Shown piece by piece: positions 9,911 to 20,403 of a DNA stretch of 64,000 nt (the stretch's first letter is position 1; the number at the start of each line of letters is the position of its first letter). The stretch lies in NCBI GenBank assembly GCA_950295325.1, contig OX485807.1:28803666-28867665 (forward strand), in the 5' to 3' direction. Source of the DNA: Polytrichum commune (taxonomy: Eukaryota > Streptophyta > Polytrichopsida > Polytrichales > Polytrichaceae). The notes under the pieces were generated by a model. The model saw only the letters and a list, made by a program, of their open reading frames with translations, ran no database searches and was not told where the DNA came from. Position numbers and translations under genes: made by a program.

Positions 9911-10653
9911 TTGAATGAGTTGGTTAGTTATCCAAGGTTTGGAGTACTTCCAACTCCACCAATAATTTTTGGCCATTGGATCGTCTTATCCAGTAACAAT
10001 TGCAAACCATGAAGATTGTCATCACAAGTTTCAAAATTTGAGTAGGGGTGAAAATAACAAAAAAATTCATACATTTTTCTAATTCTTTATTCCGCACCAT
10101 AATTTGCATTGTTGCAAAGTGAGGAAATTGGTGCTCAAAATTTGGCTTAATGTCTCATCAATGCTTCAAAACTCCCATGAAGTGAGGGAGTTTTGATGCA
10201 TTTCCACTTTGTTCATACATTAAGTTAGTATGGGTTTACATTCCAGGTTGGGACCAAGAAACTTGGGGTTCACAAAGTTACACCCCTTAATGGACCTTAC
10301 TTTGGGACTCAAGATTGACCCAAGCTTGGAGTTTGGTTCACGGTTTGGTTTCTCAAACGAGGATGAGTTTTTGTCTTGAGTTGGGATCGACGAGATTCGA
10401 AGGGAAACACTACAAAGATCATGGGTCAAGTCACTTGCAAATAGCCTAGTTTAGAAGGTGGGAATGATGCATATCATTGGCCCATTTATGTAGTATAATG
10501 TTGTGGGATGGAATATGTGGTGGTGCTCACCCATAAATGCAATATTCACTTGAGAAAGTGTGGATACAACACCTTACATAAACTAACATAACCACCTTAC
10601 ATCAAATAGCATAAGAACAAACAATCACCCACATCAAATTTATAGGAAAACCA
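9911..10653. other. Unit 1 intergenic stretch, no gene seen
   Basis: Two reverse-strand ORFs under 70 codons are not kept in copy 2. An inverted pair (AACTCCCATGAAGTGAGGGAGTTTT near 10168) could form a small hairpin. Otherwise the stretch is unremarkable. Confidence 0.5.
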
Positions 10654-10858
10654 CTACATTGTTTATTATATTTAGTGTCACTTATTTTTTAAGTTACGGA
10701 ATGCTATAACATTAAATAGTTGATGTACTCTATAACAAATCAAAGATGTTAGTGTTCTATAGTGTCTAAAGAACCAATTTGACCTTTTTGGGTTTAAAAA
10801 GTAGATATAATATAGTAAAGTATAGCACAACGTAAATCTGGATAGTAAGTGACACTAA

Positions 10859-11252
10859 GGGTCGGTTTACACTACGGTGGAGAAGTCCACCGGTCATGAA
10901 AAAAAGGGCGTTTCTCCATTGTGATTGGTCGAAAATGCAACTCTTGACCCATGGGTGTTTACACTAGGTGAAGAAAACAATGGTGGTGAACTTTTCTCAT
11001 GGATGATAAAATGACATGGCTGCCTACATGGCGGCACTTTTTGGAGTTGGGCTTCTCCGGAGGAGGAGTTTCTTGTCCGGCCTCAAGAGGCCGGACAAGA
11101 AACTCTTCCTCCGGAGAAGCCCAACTCAATAAAAATATTTTATTGCCTTTAATTCTTCTCCGGCACATCCACCATTTGCCTCATATAACCATGTCTTGGC
11201 CAAACATTCTTGACCGACTGGAGGCCTTCTCCACCGTAGTGTAAACCGACCC
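10859..11252. mobile_element. Harbinger-like MITE, unit 1 only (394 bp)
   Basis: Terminal inverted repeats begin GGGTCGGTTTACACTACGG and end with the matching CCGTAGTGTAAACCGACCC, extending through GTGGAGAAG. The element is flanked by TAA on both sides (10856-10858 and 11253-11255), typical of the PIF/Harbinger superfamily. Copy 2 has the unoccupied site (TGA at 48343-48345), so insertion followed duplication or the copy was lost cleanly. There is no coding capacity; the centre is a strong hairpin at 11044-11127. Confidence 0.85.
11044..11127. repeat. Near-perfect 84-bp hairpin inside MITE
   Basis: Arms of 41 bp (11044-11084 and 11087-11127) are reverse complements with one mismatch and a 2-bp centre (AA). 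The arms are GC-rich (GGAGGAGGAGTTTCTTGTCC core), unlike the flanks. A transcript would fold into a long double-stranded stem, and the DNA itself could extrude. Confidence 0.85.
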
Positions 11253-11255
11253 TAA

Positions 11256-12197
11256 GGGCCAGTTTACACTATGGACCATGAAAGCGTCCTAGGGCGTTGT
11301 AAGAGCGTTGATTGGCTGTTGAACTCGTCCCAGGACCACTTCGGTTTACACCAAGGAAAAAATGGCAGAGTGACCGTGGAGGTCGAGGTCCCCAAAAGAC
11401 ATATTTTAAGGCCTAATTAATACACTGACATTGTCCAACGCGTTTTGCAGTGAGAGAGGCAAAGAGGTGATATGATAGGAAAAGGTAGGGGCCCAAGGTA
11501 GAGAAATGTTGTTATAATATTTTTTTAATGAATATTTTTTGGGGGGCTTTATATACAACTCTTCCCACTAGGTAATACTCACAAGGCACACTTTCTCTAT
11601 ATGATGTTATGAATCTTGAGAAGCAAGTCCGCCCTCTATGTGCCTAAATCATATCATAACCAATGAGACATACCGTTTCTTCCATGCAATACCCCTTAAA
11701 TTTGCTCCCACGTGTTTCATCAAACAATGTGGGACATCTAGAACTCAAAAATTTGAGTACACAATGGTGAAGTGGGTTGCAAACAATGCTTAATGTACAA
11801 CACAAGGTACATGTCACATGTTAATTACATTGAACATGTACAAATTAAATTGCTCATTTTTTTTGTAAAAAATTTGTTGTGAGAAGATTTGCAAGCCACA
11901 TCTTCGACACATTTAACAAGAGTTGAAGACAAGTAAGGCCCAAGAGAATAATCAAACTTGAATTTTTTTCCAAAATGCCTTTTTTAGTATATATTAAAAA
12001 AAAATCAGCACATTCACTTTTTGGTGCATGGTCACCCTTCTTGGTCCACATTCGGTTTACACCTAGTGAGGGGCCCAAGGCTTTCAAAACTGATTTTTAA
12101 AGAAGTCGGACCATGGAAGTTGGACCATAAACTCGGACCATTTGAAAAAGCCCTCTTTCATGGTCTAACCTCATGGGCCATAGTGTAAATCCAACCT
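11256..12197. mobile_element. Harbinger-like nonautonomous element (unit 1 copy, 942 bp)
   Basis: The ends GGGCCAGTTTACACTATGG and CCATAGTGTAAATCCAACC are inverted repeats, clearer in the unit 2 copy (48346-49288), which is flanked by TGA on both sides. A second inverted pair lies inside (GGTTTACACCAAGG and the inverse of CCACATTCGGTTTACACC). No transposase is seen. The termini resemble those of the 394-bp MITE next to it, so the two are probably related. Confidence 0.75.
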
Positions 12198-12691
12198 TGA
12201 ATACCATAATCGGTGCACTATGGTCCATGCTGATTTTCTATCAAAAATTCAGTGGATGTTGAAAACCCATGTGGCTCACACTCATTCTCATCACGAGAAT
12301 TTGCACGGGATCCAGAATAATAAAGTGGCCCACAATAATAGGACCACTTAGTGTACCATAAATTTATTACTACCGTTGAGGGTGTATCATCCTTTGGAAG
12401 GTTGGGGTGAACCAATTAGCCTGTACATTGGTTCCTTGGAGGCAAGGGTTTAGGCATCCAACAAGGAACGAGTGTATGGGTTGGTTCGCCCAAATCCATA
12501 TGGAGGAACGGGCTAGGTTGCAACTTGTTGTGTTGTGTGGTGTTAGATTGTAAAGTAAGTTAAGAGCAACTTCATGATGCCCGTGTAACTTTCTTTATGA
12601 GAGCATGCTCTTCCGCAATTCTCCTTTTCTCACCAAGTCGATGAGCGGTGGCGGGGACAAGTAAAAGAAATAAACATTATACTACAATTTG

Positions 12692-13804
12692 AAGGCTATG
12701 ATATTAAACACTTTGTGATTATAAACTTTCACATTAGTCAATTAAAATTTGTTTTCTTTACAAATAGATTACAATACAAGCAAGAGATCCTACATATATA
12801 TACATGGAAAATGATCATACTTTCCATACCAAATATGTAACGAGGATGTAGATGAAAGAGGTACAGTAACCATGATTACAACCGTGAATCACGTATGTAA
12901 CCCATGGTAAAAAAACAAGGTTTGGAAGAACTTACCATAGGTAAGAACTCCAATATAAACCCCTAACCCTAAAAGAAGCCTCCTTTTCTTACCATTCATG
13001 CAAGCGCAAGGTGAGGTGACTTTGTGCATACTCACTAGAATAGTTGATACGTGTGGAAAGTGAGAGGAACAAGGACGAATCACCAAGAGGAGTATTCTAC
13101 TTGGATTAACTTAGTCATGGCCAAGGATCAGGTTTGAACACCCATATGTCATTTGGCAATGAGTGTTATAATTTGAAATACTGCAATGCATTTGATGGTG
13201 TTTATATGTGCGACATGGGTAACAACTGGGTCATGTTGTTATTTACCTCATGTACGTAACTAATCCTCAAATGTTTGTTGGTTGGTTGCATGGGCACAGG
13301 TGAGGCATGCCCTTCACACTCTCAATACGAGGATTTATTATGATTATGACATTTTAAACATTTCTATAGGTTGATGTTACTAGGGACTTTTCCTTTGTAA
13401 GCACTCCATACATGGGGTGGAGTAAATATATGTACTTTGTAGTGAAGCAAGAAGACAGGTGATTAAACCTCAAAGGTATGAAGCAATCAAACTTAAACAT
13501 TTGTTGTTGGTTACCATGTTATTATGAAAACCCTAAGTAAGGTACATAGTCTTGCAAAGCAAAGTGAGTTATAACACAAAAGATCCAGGTTATACAACAC
13601 ATAGATGAGCATGATTGCAAACAACTACACTATGCAAAATGTTATTGTGTTACCAAGTAGGACGATGCCAAGAGAATAGAAAGAGTCTTGTGGAAATTCT
13701 CACCCACCCACCCTTGTATTGTAATGAAGAAGTTATTGAAGGATTTGGCCTCTGAAAAGAGGAAGTTAAAACTTTGTAATTTTTTTGAAAAGTCAGCTCT
13801 CTCT
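12692..13804. repeat. Dispersed repeat R1, copy 1 (about 1.11 kb)
   Basis: This is nearly identical to 23451-24565, starting at AAGGCTATGATATTAAACA and ending near GTCARCTCTCT. No terminal repeats or coding frame are evident; short frames such as the NAFDGVYMCD-type peptide are interrupted. It begins at the exact right edge of segmental duplication copy 1. A more diverged relative lies at 24850-25510. Confidence 0.8.
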
Positions 13805-13869
13805 AGATTATCCTTTAGTGGGGTGGAACCTACTACATAATCCTTCACATACTTCTAAAATTAGCATAC

Positions 13870-14601
13870 ATGTTTTGTGAATGGCTAACATTGCAGAACA
13901 CTAACAAGGAACCAACATGGAATGCCGAACTGCTAGCTATGGGGAATGGCCCACCGTTACCTGCACCCATTCCTACTGTTCAAACGACTCTATCAGCCAT
14001 TAACCTACCCGAGATGCATAAGTTTATCCAGGAATGCGACACGGCAGCGCTTACAGACTGCGACGATGAAGGTGTGTATTCACCATTGTTGATTGACTCG
14101 CTTGATCTAGCACTCTGGACTTCATTGTTTGTCACTACCACAACAGACCCCTGTAGAACTATGGCCAATATCAGATCGGCGCATGCCAAACTCGGTGAAC
14201 TACTCATGCAAGATGAGTAAGAAACTACAAAATCGATTGGAGTTTGTTCAATGATAGAGAAGACATTGAAGTTGGCAAACAATGACGCGTTGGAATCCAA
14301 CTCCATGCGTTCCATTCTCGAACCAGTTACGGACATCACTTCAGCTACCTGTGACACACATTCACTCCTGGCAAAGCTCAAGATTTCGTCAACAGAAAGG
14401 AGAACACTTGAGGATTTCATTGATAACCTCAACTCTTCACAGGCCGAAAAGGACAAGCAAAGGATGGTTAACACAAAGGGACCCCTGGTACTTGTTAAAC
14501 CACCGAGATATGTGGAACTTATGGTAGCAGATCACCAGCATCGACAGAATGGCGTTGGTCGCGGTTGTTACTTAGGACGCGTTGACATGGACACGATGTA
14601 A
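13870..14601 (+). pseudogene. Unrecognised ORF broken by one stop codon
   Basis: Two ORFs of 116 codons (13870-14220 and 14251-14601) lie in the same frame and are separated only by a TAA at 14218-14220 and ten further codons. Together they would encode about 243 residues, with an acidic, helix-rich first half (MHKFIQECDTAALTDCDDEG) and a more basic end. Base composition is richer in GC than the neighbours. An acceptor-like ACATTGCAG precedes codon 10, so it may be one exon. I do not recognise the protein. A retroelement gag-like piece or a captured gene fragment are possible. Confidence 0.5.
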
Positions 14602-14680
14602 CACAGTTCTGTTGATTTATTCTGTTGATCTGGTCACAAAAAAATTAAAAGATTAAATCAAATTAAATAAAATAAACTTA

Positions 14681-14708
14681 TATTATATATATATAGAGAG
14701 AGAGAGAG
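14681..14708. repeat. TA/GA microsatellite
   Basis: A (TA)n run passes directly into (GA)n. The same TA-to-GA transition occurs in a longer form at 58143-58208. Confidence 0.9.
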
Positions 14709-15445
14709 TTCAGAGGTAATTTGTGAGCCCAAAATGGTGCCCACATGTGGTGATTAACTCTTCGAGACCAATTTTAGTTTGACTTTGATGTATTATGGTT
14801 ATTCACAAAACATAAAAAGAGTGAAGTGTGGTTTGGATTTAAGTTTAGGCATTAGAATGTGTTGTGTAGTTATTTCAAGGTTTGATTTCAATAAGAGGAT
14901 GCCTTGATTATGTGAGTAGGGGGTAAAGTGAGGCAATGTGAGTTCCGCGGGTTAAATGCCCACTTTTGGATCCACTTTGTTAGTTTAGGAAGAAGAAAGC
15001 TTGGTGGAAGGAGATTAGTCCCTACTTTGGAGGAGAGGGTTAAAGGATTGTGATTGGAGGTGCTAATCCTCTCACCCTATCCTCACCTCTCTCTCCCTCT
15101 CTCCCTCTCTCCCTCTTTGCTACTTAAGATGTTTTTTCTCTCATTTGCCTCTCTCTCCCTCAAGCGCTCTCAAGGGAGGAAGCTCTTAAAGGGCTTGAGC
15201 CACGTGTGTGTATTAGTAGTTTTTAGTAAAGTTAAGTAGTTGAGCTCTCTCTCCCTCGATACCTCCCAAGTGAGGGAGCTCTTAGAGCTTGAGATTGCCT
15301 AGGAGAATTAGGGGCTAGTCTAGTGAAATTAGTGGGATATGTTCATTCATTGGTTAAGGGACTAGAGGAACACTCAATTAATCATTAGGGGTTGAGAGTA
15401 GTTGCTAGGACTTATTAGACATCTGCCTAGACGCTGTTGGGGAAC
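14709..15445. other. Spacer with CT-rich tract, no gene seen
   Basis: A pyrimidine-rich tract of CTCTCCCT units lies at 15085-15118, and further CTCTCTCCCTC blocks at 15150 and 15245. Duplicated phrases around AGGGAGCTCTTA suggest local tandem duplication. No gene is recognised. Confidence 0.5.
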
Positions 15446-15651
15446 CAAGTTAGTGCTGCTGTTTTGTTGCTGGGCAGCTGACTGCAACAAGTTAGTGTTG
15501 TTGTTTTGCTGCTGGGCAGCTGACTGCACCAAGTTAGTGCTGTTGTTTTGCTGTTGGGCAGCTGACTGCACCAAGTTAGTGTTGCTAGGCTGCTAGGCAG
15601 CTGACTGTACAAGTTGGTGCTGTTGGGCAGCTGATAGGGCACAATTTAGTG
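15446..15651. repeat. 42-bp minisatellite, open on both strands
   Basis: Units starting CAAGTTAGTG occur at 15446, 15488, 15530 and 15572 (42-bp spacing), then shortened units at 15610 and 15642. Because 42 is a multiple of three, the plus strand encodes a repeated 14-residue peptide (KLVLLFCCWAADC-N/T) and the minus strand a Gln/Asn/Ser-rich one (LVQSAAQQQN-type). Neither has wider gene structure. Confidence 0.85.
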
Positions 15652-16205
15652 TTGCATGATTAATTAGGTTAATTAGCCGGTTGTCTAGTTTAGCGAACTA
15701 ATGTTAAGATTAAGTAGAGGATGTCACTAAACTAGCCATGAAGGTGTTAGACCATTTGTAGATTAAGATAGTTCCTAGACAAATGTTAAGCTCAATAGGG
15801 TAGGCGATGTGTGGGTGGAAGTCACATGTGATTGCATTCAATATTGACCATGGAGTAAAATGTTTCTTAACACTTGTATGCTCTCAGTCAGCATAATTCG
15901 CGTGCACAATCAATGGAGAATGTTAAGGACTCTTGCAATGGCAAGACAAATAGGGTGACGATCAAAAGAGTGAGGGGAATGTCCGTAAGGGCATGTGCGG
16001 CTAAAGCCGCGGGTTGGACTCTTGAGAAAGCTAACTTTACCACAAGCCAAGAGGCTAACATTAATAAAGCACAATGAGTGATACCATATGTGAACATGAA
16101 AATTACCTTGCACATGGTTCAATGTTGGAATAGATACATGTGATTCTCAAAGACATCACCCGGACTAGGACGCTAAAGGGTGGTGGATTTGGCCTCACAT
16201 AATTT
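15652..16205. other. Spacer, no gene seen
   Basis: A 67-codon ORF (15874-16077) has overlapping reverse-strand ORFs of similar length and nothing else in its favour. I see no other feature. Confidence 0.5.
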
Positions 16206-16211
16206 CATTTA

Positions 16212-16250
<39 letters not shown>

Positions 16251-16452
16251 TTAAAAATCATACATGGATGGTTGGTAGGTCCGCACCTTCTAACCCTTCC
16301 CAAGTAACCTTCAACCTATATCTCACCTACAAGAATAGACTACCTACCACTCACCTTGGTGGCAAGGCCAAGGGTGGCAGCCAAGGAGTTCGAACCTTGC
16401 ACCTAGTGACACCCACACATGTGCCTTAACCACTAAGTCATCACATCACACA
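16206..16452 (-). mobile_element. tRNA-derived SINE
   Basis: Read on the minus strand from about 16450, the sequence has an RNA polymerase III A box (TGACTTAGTGGTTAAGG) and, about 30 bp later, a B box (GGTTCGAACTCC) in correct order and spacing. The tRNA-like head is followed by about 130 bp of unrelated body and an (AT)n tail at 16221-16249. No acceptor-stem pairing is seen, so it is a SINE and not a tRNA gene. I could not define target-site duplications. Confidence 0.75.
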
Positions 16453-18428
16453 TGATATAAATAAAGTGCTTCAAACCTTTCTAGACTAAGGCCACTATTT
16501 TCTCTCTACTACCTACTATTTACTGTATATAATTTATTGCCTTCCTTTTACTATTTACTGTCTAATTTTTCTGTCTGATATTTACTGTGTAATATTTATT
16601 TTCAAATATTTATTTTTTGATATATACTATTTACTATTTATTGTTTATTTCCCACTATTTGTTGTTTTCTACCCAATATTTATTATTTACTGTCTTGTCA
16701 ACCCTAAACCCCCACCCTTATGCGTCGTAGTCCGGGTAAGAGCATGAGGCTCACATATGATACATTCGCTTTGCTTAACACTTGTGAGGTGACTTTCGAT
16801 GCTCCAGAGTGTAAGTATCAAAACACACAACTTTTATTCAATTGGCATGAAGTTGAAGTATTGAGAAATACTCCATAACCCCACAATCAACTCCACCCCG
16901 AAATCACCCAACAAGTCCCTAAACCCTACCCTTAGCTATAACTAATCAACTAATCCTAACTATGTCCTACTTGCCTCATAGCTATGTTGGTTGTAACTTT
17001 AGTCTCCCCCTACCTTTCCTACCTCAATTCGGTCACCATCCCCCGTCTACATGACCAGCGGCTGCAAGGTGAGTATAGTCAGTTGCCTCAGTTCTTGTCA
17101 TCCCCACGGCCGCATCAATGCAACCACCCGACAACCCACAATCCAACCTCAACCCCATCTAGGCGACCTTGCTGATGCTTATTGCTTGGCATTCCTGGAA
17201 TTCTCAGCTGTGCCGGTCGAGGCAGCTTAATGTAACAGAGGCAACATTCACCCGAGGTCGCCCCCCTACCTTGAAGCACTTTGTTTGTGAGCATGGAATG
17301 AATCCTCTCACTGCCGTAACCTTAACCCTCGGCCAGATTTTGAATTCTTTGATTGTCACCCAACCTCACCCCTGGATGCCTCCAGGAGCAAAAATGAGAC
17401 AATGCCGCGGTTCCCCTCCCTCACACACTTAACCCGACTCGATCCTCACCTCACTCCTGATTCAATCTTCACTGGTACTCTGCAGCTGTGAACCCAAGCA
17501 GCATTGCCGAATCCCTCATTCCTGGGCCATGTATGTAGTGTAGCTGGACAGAAGATTGAGAGACCTGCCTGAGCAACAATCCTCGGCGACCACTCAGCTT
17601 CTCACAATTTTGGCTTGCCAATGTGCTTGAGATTCCCCTGTCCTGGGCCAATCTAACCCACCGTATCTAGCCATGTTTCCAACTCCCCCACCTGGAAGCA
17701 CCCTCGGCCAAGCCGCGTGTCCACTCTGGTTCGAGTTTTTCTCCCCAACCATTCACCGCTTCCCCTTGCGAGGCCTTCTCAGCCTCCGTTGCCCACGAAG
17801 AGGCCTTCCTTGTGTTAATCCAGCAGCCACCGAACTCTGCTGGCTGAAGCTAGCATTATAGATCCGGAAGGAAGAAGCTGGGATCTTTGGCCAGGGCTCC
17901 GCCTACTGTTTTTGCTCCCTCTCGAGCTCAGTTCCAAGAGAGAGAGCACAACCGCAACCACTGAACTCAGGCCTTCCCTGGATCCGGAATTTCGGGGCCC
18001 CATCCGGAGTTGTGAGGGCCCTTACCTGAATGAACACCCAACTCTCTCTAATTGACCAATTAGCCTCACCTCAACCAATTCAAGCTTGGTATCACTCACT
18101 CAAATCGAACTAACTCATTTTTTTTAAAGTTTTTTTCATTTAACAACTAGAGGTTCTCGCTAAATCACACTAAATCTACTTAGTGCCTAACACCCTTAAC
18201 TAAATCTACTCTTGCATTTTCAACCACTCACTCAACATGATTCCTACATTTTAATGATTTTAAATGGTTTACAAGACATGTGGGCACAATCTTGGGCTCA
18301 CATGTCTATTACTTACTTTTTACTCTCTATAAAATTACAGTTTATAAATTATTATTTACTATTTACGGTCTGCTCTTATTATTTATTTTTATAGTATATC
18401 ATTTACTAGTTACCGTCTATTATTATTA
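16453..18428. other. Low-complexity then GC-richer spacer, no gene recognised
   Basis: From 16500 to 16700 short TTTACTGT/ATTTATT phrases recur, and again at 18300-18420. Between 16900 and 18010 the base composition is clearly richer in C and G than the surroundings, with several short ORFs on both strands (16984-17175, 17169-17432, 17673-17861, 17815-18003 minus). None shows a recognised motif. It may be a decayed gene or an inserted foreign segment. Confidence 0.4.
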
Positions 18429-19712
18429 GGGGATCGCTATTTCCACACCTTTTTTGGCTAGATTCACACCTTTTTGCCGGTTCGGTTGCCGTGTCACCGA
18501 GGCGCTATATATGAGATTCTTCATGATGCATCCGGACCGTTGATCCACCAAGGCCCATCCAAGTTCCAAGGGCCTCAATGATCCTAGGTGGCGGTGGGGT
18601 GGGGGGCGGGGTGGTGCTTGCCACCAAGGCGGGGTGGGGCCGTGGGCCTCATGTCTTTTTTGGGGAGGCTGGATTTAGGGTGGTGTCGGACCTAGTGGCT
18701 AGGCGGGCCCAGTGGCTAGGCCTACTTATTATATAACTAGTTGGTTACCCTTACTCTACTTACTAAATGACTAGTTCGTTACCCTTCCTCTACTTACTAA
18801 ATGACTAGTTGGTTAGCCTTACTCTACTTACTAAATAACTAGTTGGTAAGCCTCTCCAATACTTTAACGCATCAAAGCTTAACTTCAAGACTTGCACATA
18901 TATCACTCAAATATACATGTCCAATTAAGAATAGTGACCATAAGTAGAATAAGGCTAACCAATTAGTTATTTAGTAAGTAGAGTAAGGCTAACCAACTAG
19001 TCATTTAGTAAGTAGAGTAAGGCTAACAAACTACACTAAATATGATATTTAATGTTTGATTAGATTTAATGTTTTACCACCCTACTTTGCTCAACACTAA
19101 TTTTCAATTCTTTGATAATTAGTGTTAGACATAAATGCGGCGCCGCCGCCTTCCTTGTTGCCACCTCTTTCCTACTAAACACTAAATTCGTGCATGTAAC
19201 TTTCACATATTACCATAAATGATATTTAGTGTTTGAATTTACATTTAATGTTACTTACTGTCATAGGGTTAGTGAGATTTAGTGTAGTGTTCGTATTTAG
19301 TGTATCTAACACTAAATATCATATTTAGTGTAGTTATTTAGTAAGTAGAGTAAGGCTAACGAACTAGTCATTTAGTAAGTAGAGTAAGGGTAACCAACTA
19401 GTTATATAATAAGTAGGCCTAGCCACTGGGCCTAGCCACTGGGCCTAGCCACTAGGCCCGACACCACCCTAAATCCGGCCTCCCCAAAAAAGACATGAGG
19501 CCCACGGCCCCACCCCGCCTTGGTGGCAAGCACCACCCCCGCCCCCCACCCCACCGCCACCTAGGATCATTGAGGCCCTTGGATGGGCCTTGGTGGATCA
19601 ACGGTCCGGATGCACCATGAAGAATCTCATGTATAGCGCCTCAGTGACACGGCAACCGAACCGGCAAAAAGATGTGAATCTAGCCAAAAAAAGTGTGGAA
19701 ATAGCGATCCCC
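18429..19712. mobile_element. Foldback element B, copy 1 (1284 bp) with nested MITE
   Basis: Long inverted arms start GGGGATCGCTATTTCCACAC and end with the reverse complement. They are flanked by TATTATTA on each side (18421-18428 and 19713-19720), though the flank is low-complexity. Inside each arm are tandem 34-bp units (ACTAGTTGGTTACCCTTACT...; starts near 18736, 18770 and 18804), the classic foldback layout of subterminal repeats. No transposase is seen. A 297-bp MITE sits near the centre (19034-19330). The element at 50680-52042 is the same composite in opposite orientation. Confidence 0.85.
19034..19330. mobile_element. CACTAAATATGAT MITE nested in foldback B
   Basis: The ends are CACTAAATATGATATTTA and its inverse, flanked by TA (or CTA/TAG). 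The interior has the phrases GTTAGACATAAATGCGGCG and CTAAATTCGTGCATGTAAC that are also in 51060-51360 and 45364-46253. It is nonautonomous and belongs to the TA-target class. The CACTA start recalls CACTA elements, but the target duplication is 2 bp. Confidence 0.8.
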
Positions 19713-19720
19713 TATTATTA

Positions 19721-20403
19721 TTATTTATTATTTATTTATTTATTTATTTATAATATTTGCTTCTCTTCGAATTCGTAATTATTTTCACACCCATACACTT
19801 ACAAGTCCATAAATTGAGTCCATAAATTGCAAAAAATGAAAAATATTCTAGAATATTCCAATAGATTCTAGAATATTTCGAAAAGAATCCCAAAATATTC
19901 TATATTTATCAAAAATTTGTTGATTTGGTCATTGTACTATTCAGATCAACAAAAAAATAGGCAACAAACTATTGATTTTTACAACAAATTTAAAAATAAG
20001 TCAAATCGGTCATTGAAGTGCTACGATCAACATAGATCTGTTAATTTTCTGTTGATTTGGTCATGATTTTCTAGAAATGAATGTAAGTGTGCTGAGAGCC
20101 CCAGTGGATCTGTTACCAACATTTTCATTCAACATGTTCGAGCATTTCAAATGCACAACAATTGAAGTGAAGCTACATACCAAACAAGATCTACCCACAT
20201 GATACAACAGGAATGAGTCTCACTTAGCTGAACTCTGGAATGTCCAACGCCCTTACATGAGATGCTAATGTAAATTAAGGGTTGTCAGTGAATGTAAAAC
20301 TTCTATCATCTGGTTCGATTATGCCATATGGACAATGATCAATAAACTGGATATGTTTTTCCTAAACTAGCCCAACAATAACACCATATTCGCAGCATTT
20401 ATG
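19721..20403. other. AT-rich spacer, no gene seen
   Basis: Short AGAATATTC/TTGATTTGGTCAT phrases recur between 19840 and 20070. I see nothing else here. Confidence 0.5.

Larger units (their letters stand above)
10654..12218. mobile_element. CTACAC-type MITE interrupted by nested elements (unit 1)
   Basis: The outer element begins CTACATTGTTTATTATATTT-AGTGTCACTTA and its other end resumes after the nested elements as TGAATACCATAATCGGTGCAC, the inverse of the start. It belongs to the same family as 29546-30066. The right inverted end was split by insertion of the 942-bp element (11256-12197), and a 394-bp MITE later inserted at that boundary. Unit 2 has the same host MITE at 48140-49308 with only the larger insertion. 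Confidence 0.65.
653..12691 (+). repeat. Segmental duplication, copy 1
   Basis: This block pairs with 36935-49793 in the same orientation. The left junction is the shared CGTCCCGCCACCTGCATAC. The right junction is the shared ATTATACTACAATTTG. The offset is 36281-36288 over most of the block, with small indels. The block carries the small reverse ORF, leader modules, kinase gene, 473-codon ORF and transposon tail in the same order as copy 2. Unit 1 lacks two insertions found in unit 2 (890 bp and 360 bp) and has one of its own (394 bp at 10859-11252). Confidence 0.95.

Noticed and set aside
12957-12977. CCCTAACCCTAAA phrase resembling plant telomere repeat
   Set aside because: Only one to two units occur, and the same phrase is inside repeat R1 copy 2 (23717-23735), so it is part of a dispersed repeat and not a telomeric tract.
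15446-15651. CRISPR-like repeats
   Set aside because: Units are adjacent, without unique spacers, in a eukaryotic setting; this is a minisatellite.
16360-16450. Possible tRNA gene on the minus strand
   Set aside because: A and B boxes are present, but no acceptor stem closes, and a long unrelated body with an AT tail follows; this fits a SINE.
16984-18003. Gene in the GC-richer stretch
   Set aside because: Several short frames overlap on both strands with no recognisable domain, no consistent splice pattern and no second copy to compare.
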